Both the position numbers and the translations under genes were made by a program. From Amycolatopsis roodepoortensis (GTDB lineage Bacteria; Actinomycetota; Actinomycetes; Mycobacteriales; Pseudonocardiaceae): DNA of 64,000 bases. Positions 63,318 through 64,000 of this stretch are shown here, piece after piece. The stretch covers positions 1,798,001-1,862,000 of the forward strand of contig NZ_JADBEJ010000005.1 of assembly GCF_014873915.1 (NCBI RefSeq), given 5' to 3'. Each line of letters starts with the position of its first letter. Position 1 is the stretch's first letter. The notes below the pieces were generated by a model. It ran no database searches. It worked only from the letters and a program-made list of their open reading frames with translations, and had not been told where the DNA came from.

Positions 63318-64000
63318 AGTGCACACCCGCTCACCGGTTCCGGCGTGACGGCCGGGGCACCGAAGCCCGGCAGGCCCAGCGTCACGCCGTTGGTCTTCGG
63401 CCGCAGCCCGGCCTCGGAGTTGTCGCCCGCCTTGGTGCGGCGGTGCGACAGCAGGTCGCCGTCGGCGACGAGATGGTGCGGAGCGCCGTAGGTCACCACG
63501 GTCTCGACGACGTCGCCGGGCCGCACCGAACGGTCCACGAGCGGCCCGGTCGGCGTGAAGTGGACGAGCCTGCCGTCCCGCGCACGTCCGCTCATGCGCT
63601 GGGTCTCGGTGTCTTTGCGGCCCTCGCCGGAGGCCACCAGCAGCTCGACGCGCCGTCCGACGATCTTCTTGTTCTCGTCCCAGGAGATGTCGTTCTGCAG
63701 TTTCACGAGCCGTTCGTAGCGCTCCTGCACGACCTCCTTCGGCAGCTGCCCGTCCATCTCGGCGGCGGGCGTGCCCGGCCGGATCGAGTACTGGAAGGTG
63801 AACGCGCTGGAGAACCGCGCCTGCGCGACGACGTCGAGCGTCGCCTGGAAGTCTTCCTCGGTCTCGCCGGGGAAACCGACGATGATGTCGGTGGTGATCG
63901 CGGCGTCGGGCATGGACTCGCGCACGCGGTCGAGGAGCTTGAGGTAACGCGCCGAACGGTAGGACCGCTTCATCTCGCGCAGGACCCGGTCCGACCCGGA
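63314..64000 (-). CDS. miaB: tRNA methylthiotransferase MiaB, 5' part cut
   Basis: The visible 228 codons begin at the right edge with SGSDRVLREMKRSYRS, the end of the radical-SAM barrel, and continue through DIIVGFPGETEEDFQATLDV, FTFQYSIRPGTPAAEM and the C-terminal TRAM domain (VGRRVELLVASGEGRKD, GDVVETVVTYGAPHHLVAD). The N-terminal domain and the CxxxCxxC cluster motif lie beyond base 64000. It adds a methylthio group to isopentenyladenosine-37 of tRNA. An unusual long tail (about residues 190-228 of the visible part) is Pro/Gly-rich. It precedes the membrane protein gene with a 4-nt overlap. Confidence 0.92.
   Translation of the reverse strand, partial: SGSDRVLREMKRSYRSARYLKLLDRVRESMPDAAITTDIIVGFPGETEEDFQATLDVVAQARFSSAFTFQYSIRPGTPAAEMDGQLPKEVVQERYERLVKLQNDISWDENKKIVGRRVELLVASGEGRKDTETQRMSGRARDGRLVHFTPTGPLVDRSVRPGDVVETVVTYGAPHHLVADGDLLSHRRTKAGDNSEAGLRPKTNGVTLGLPGFGAPAVTPEPVSGCAL

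Overview
The window is high-GC DNA from an actinomycete. A complete mce4 steroid-import operon, a DtxR/IdeR-type iron regulator, coenzyme B12-dependent ribonucleotide reductase with NrdR, and an actinobacterial LexA with TCGAAC-N4-GTTCGA boxes all point to Mycobacteriales/Pseudonocardiales. The gene order and the style of the intergenic palindromes suggest a Pseudonocardiaceae genome such as Amycolatopsis (inference). I see no tRNA, rRNA, transposase, phage gene or CRISPR array; it looks like chromosomal core DNA.

Layout. 1-7157: a cut metallophosphoesterase, an SRPBCC protein, a FadD15-type acyl-CoA ligase, an FAD monooxygenase, a Tat-exported ferritin-like protein, a class I aminotransferase and a lipoprotein. 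7158-22882: a steroid-uptake and side-chain-degradation locus. On the minus strand lie hsd4A-like SDR, a second SDR, yrbE4A, yrbE4B, mce4A-F and two Mce-associated proteins. On the plus strand, divergent from a small ferredoxin gene, lie fadE26, fadE27 and fadD17. A perfect KstR operator and a weaker one sit at the divergent promoters. The order matches the M. tuberculosis Rv3492c-Rv3506 block with one extra SDR. 23012-32000: a secreted lipase-like hydrolase, a TetR/SnoaL pair, a GNAT/acyl-CoA-synthetase fusion beside acuC (likely reversible protein acetylation), a rhodanese, and ideR overlapping galK. 32146-47944: galE, DUF4192, secreted M23 and S15 peptidases, DUF4139, CBS, zincin, prolyl oligopeptidase, SMR pump, azoreductase with TetR, SRPBCC/CGNR regulator pair, DUF2293, DoxX and a P-loop kinase-like gene. 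48025-64000: a block ordered much like M. tuberculosis Rv2718c-Rv2733c: nrdJ, nrdR, LysM protein, lexA, a beta-propeller protein, a small gene, hflX, ArsR/MFS pair, dapF, miaA, LigB-like protein, DUF349 protein, Ig-like protein, membrane protein, and miaB cut by the right edge.

The most unusual structure is not a gene. About fifteen intergenic palindromes recur in at least three sequence families. In the two main families each arm is itself a small hairpin with a 3-nt loop, so one element can fold as one long hairpin or two short ones. They sit at gene ends, one pair splits the mce4 operon, and a separate 170-bp foldback carries the stop codons of two convergent genes in its arms. They look like a genome-wide terminator or nucleoid-mark system.

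The regulatory layer is readable: KstR sites, three LexA boxes, DnaA-box clusters before nrdR-nrdJ, dyad operators at four divergent regulator/target pairs, several leaderless-type -10 elements, and a structured leader before the DUF349 gene.
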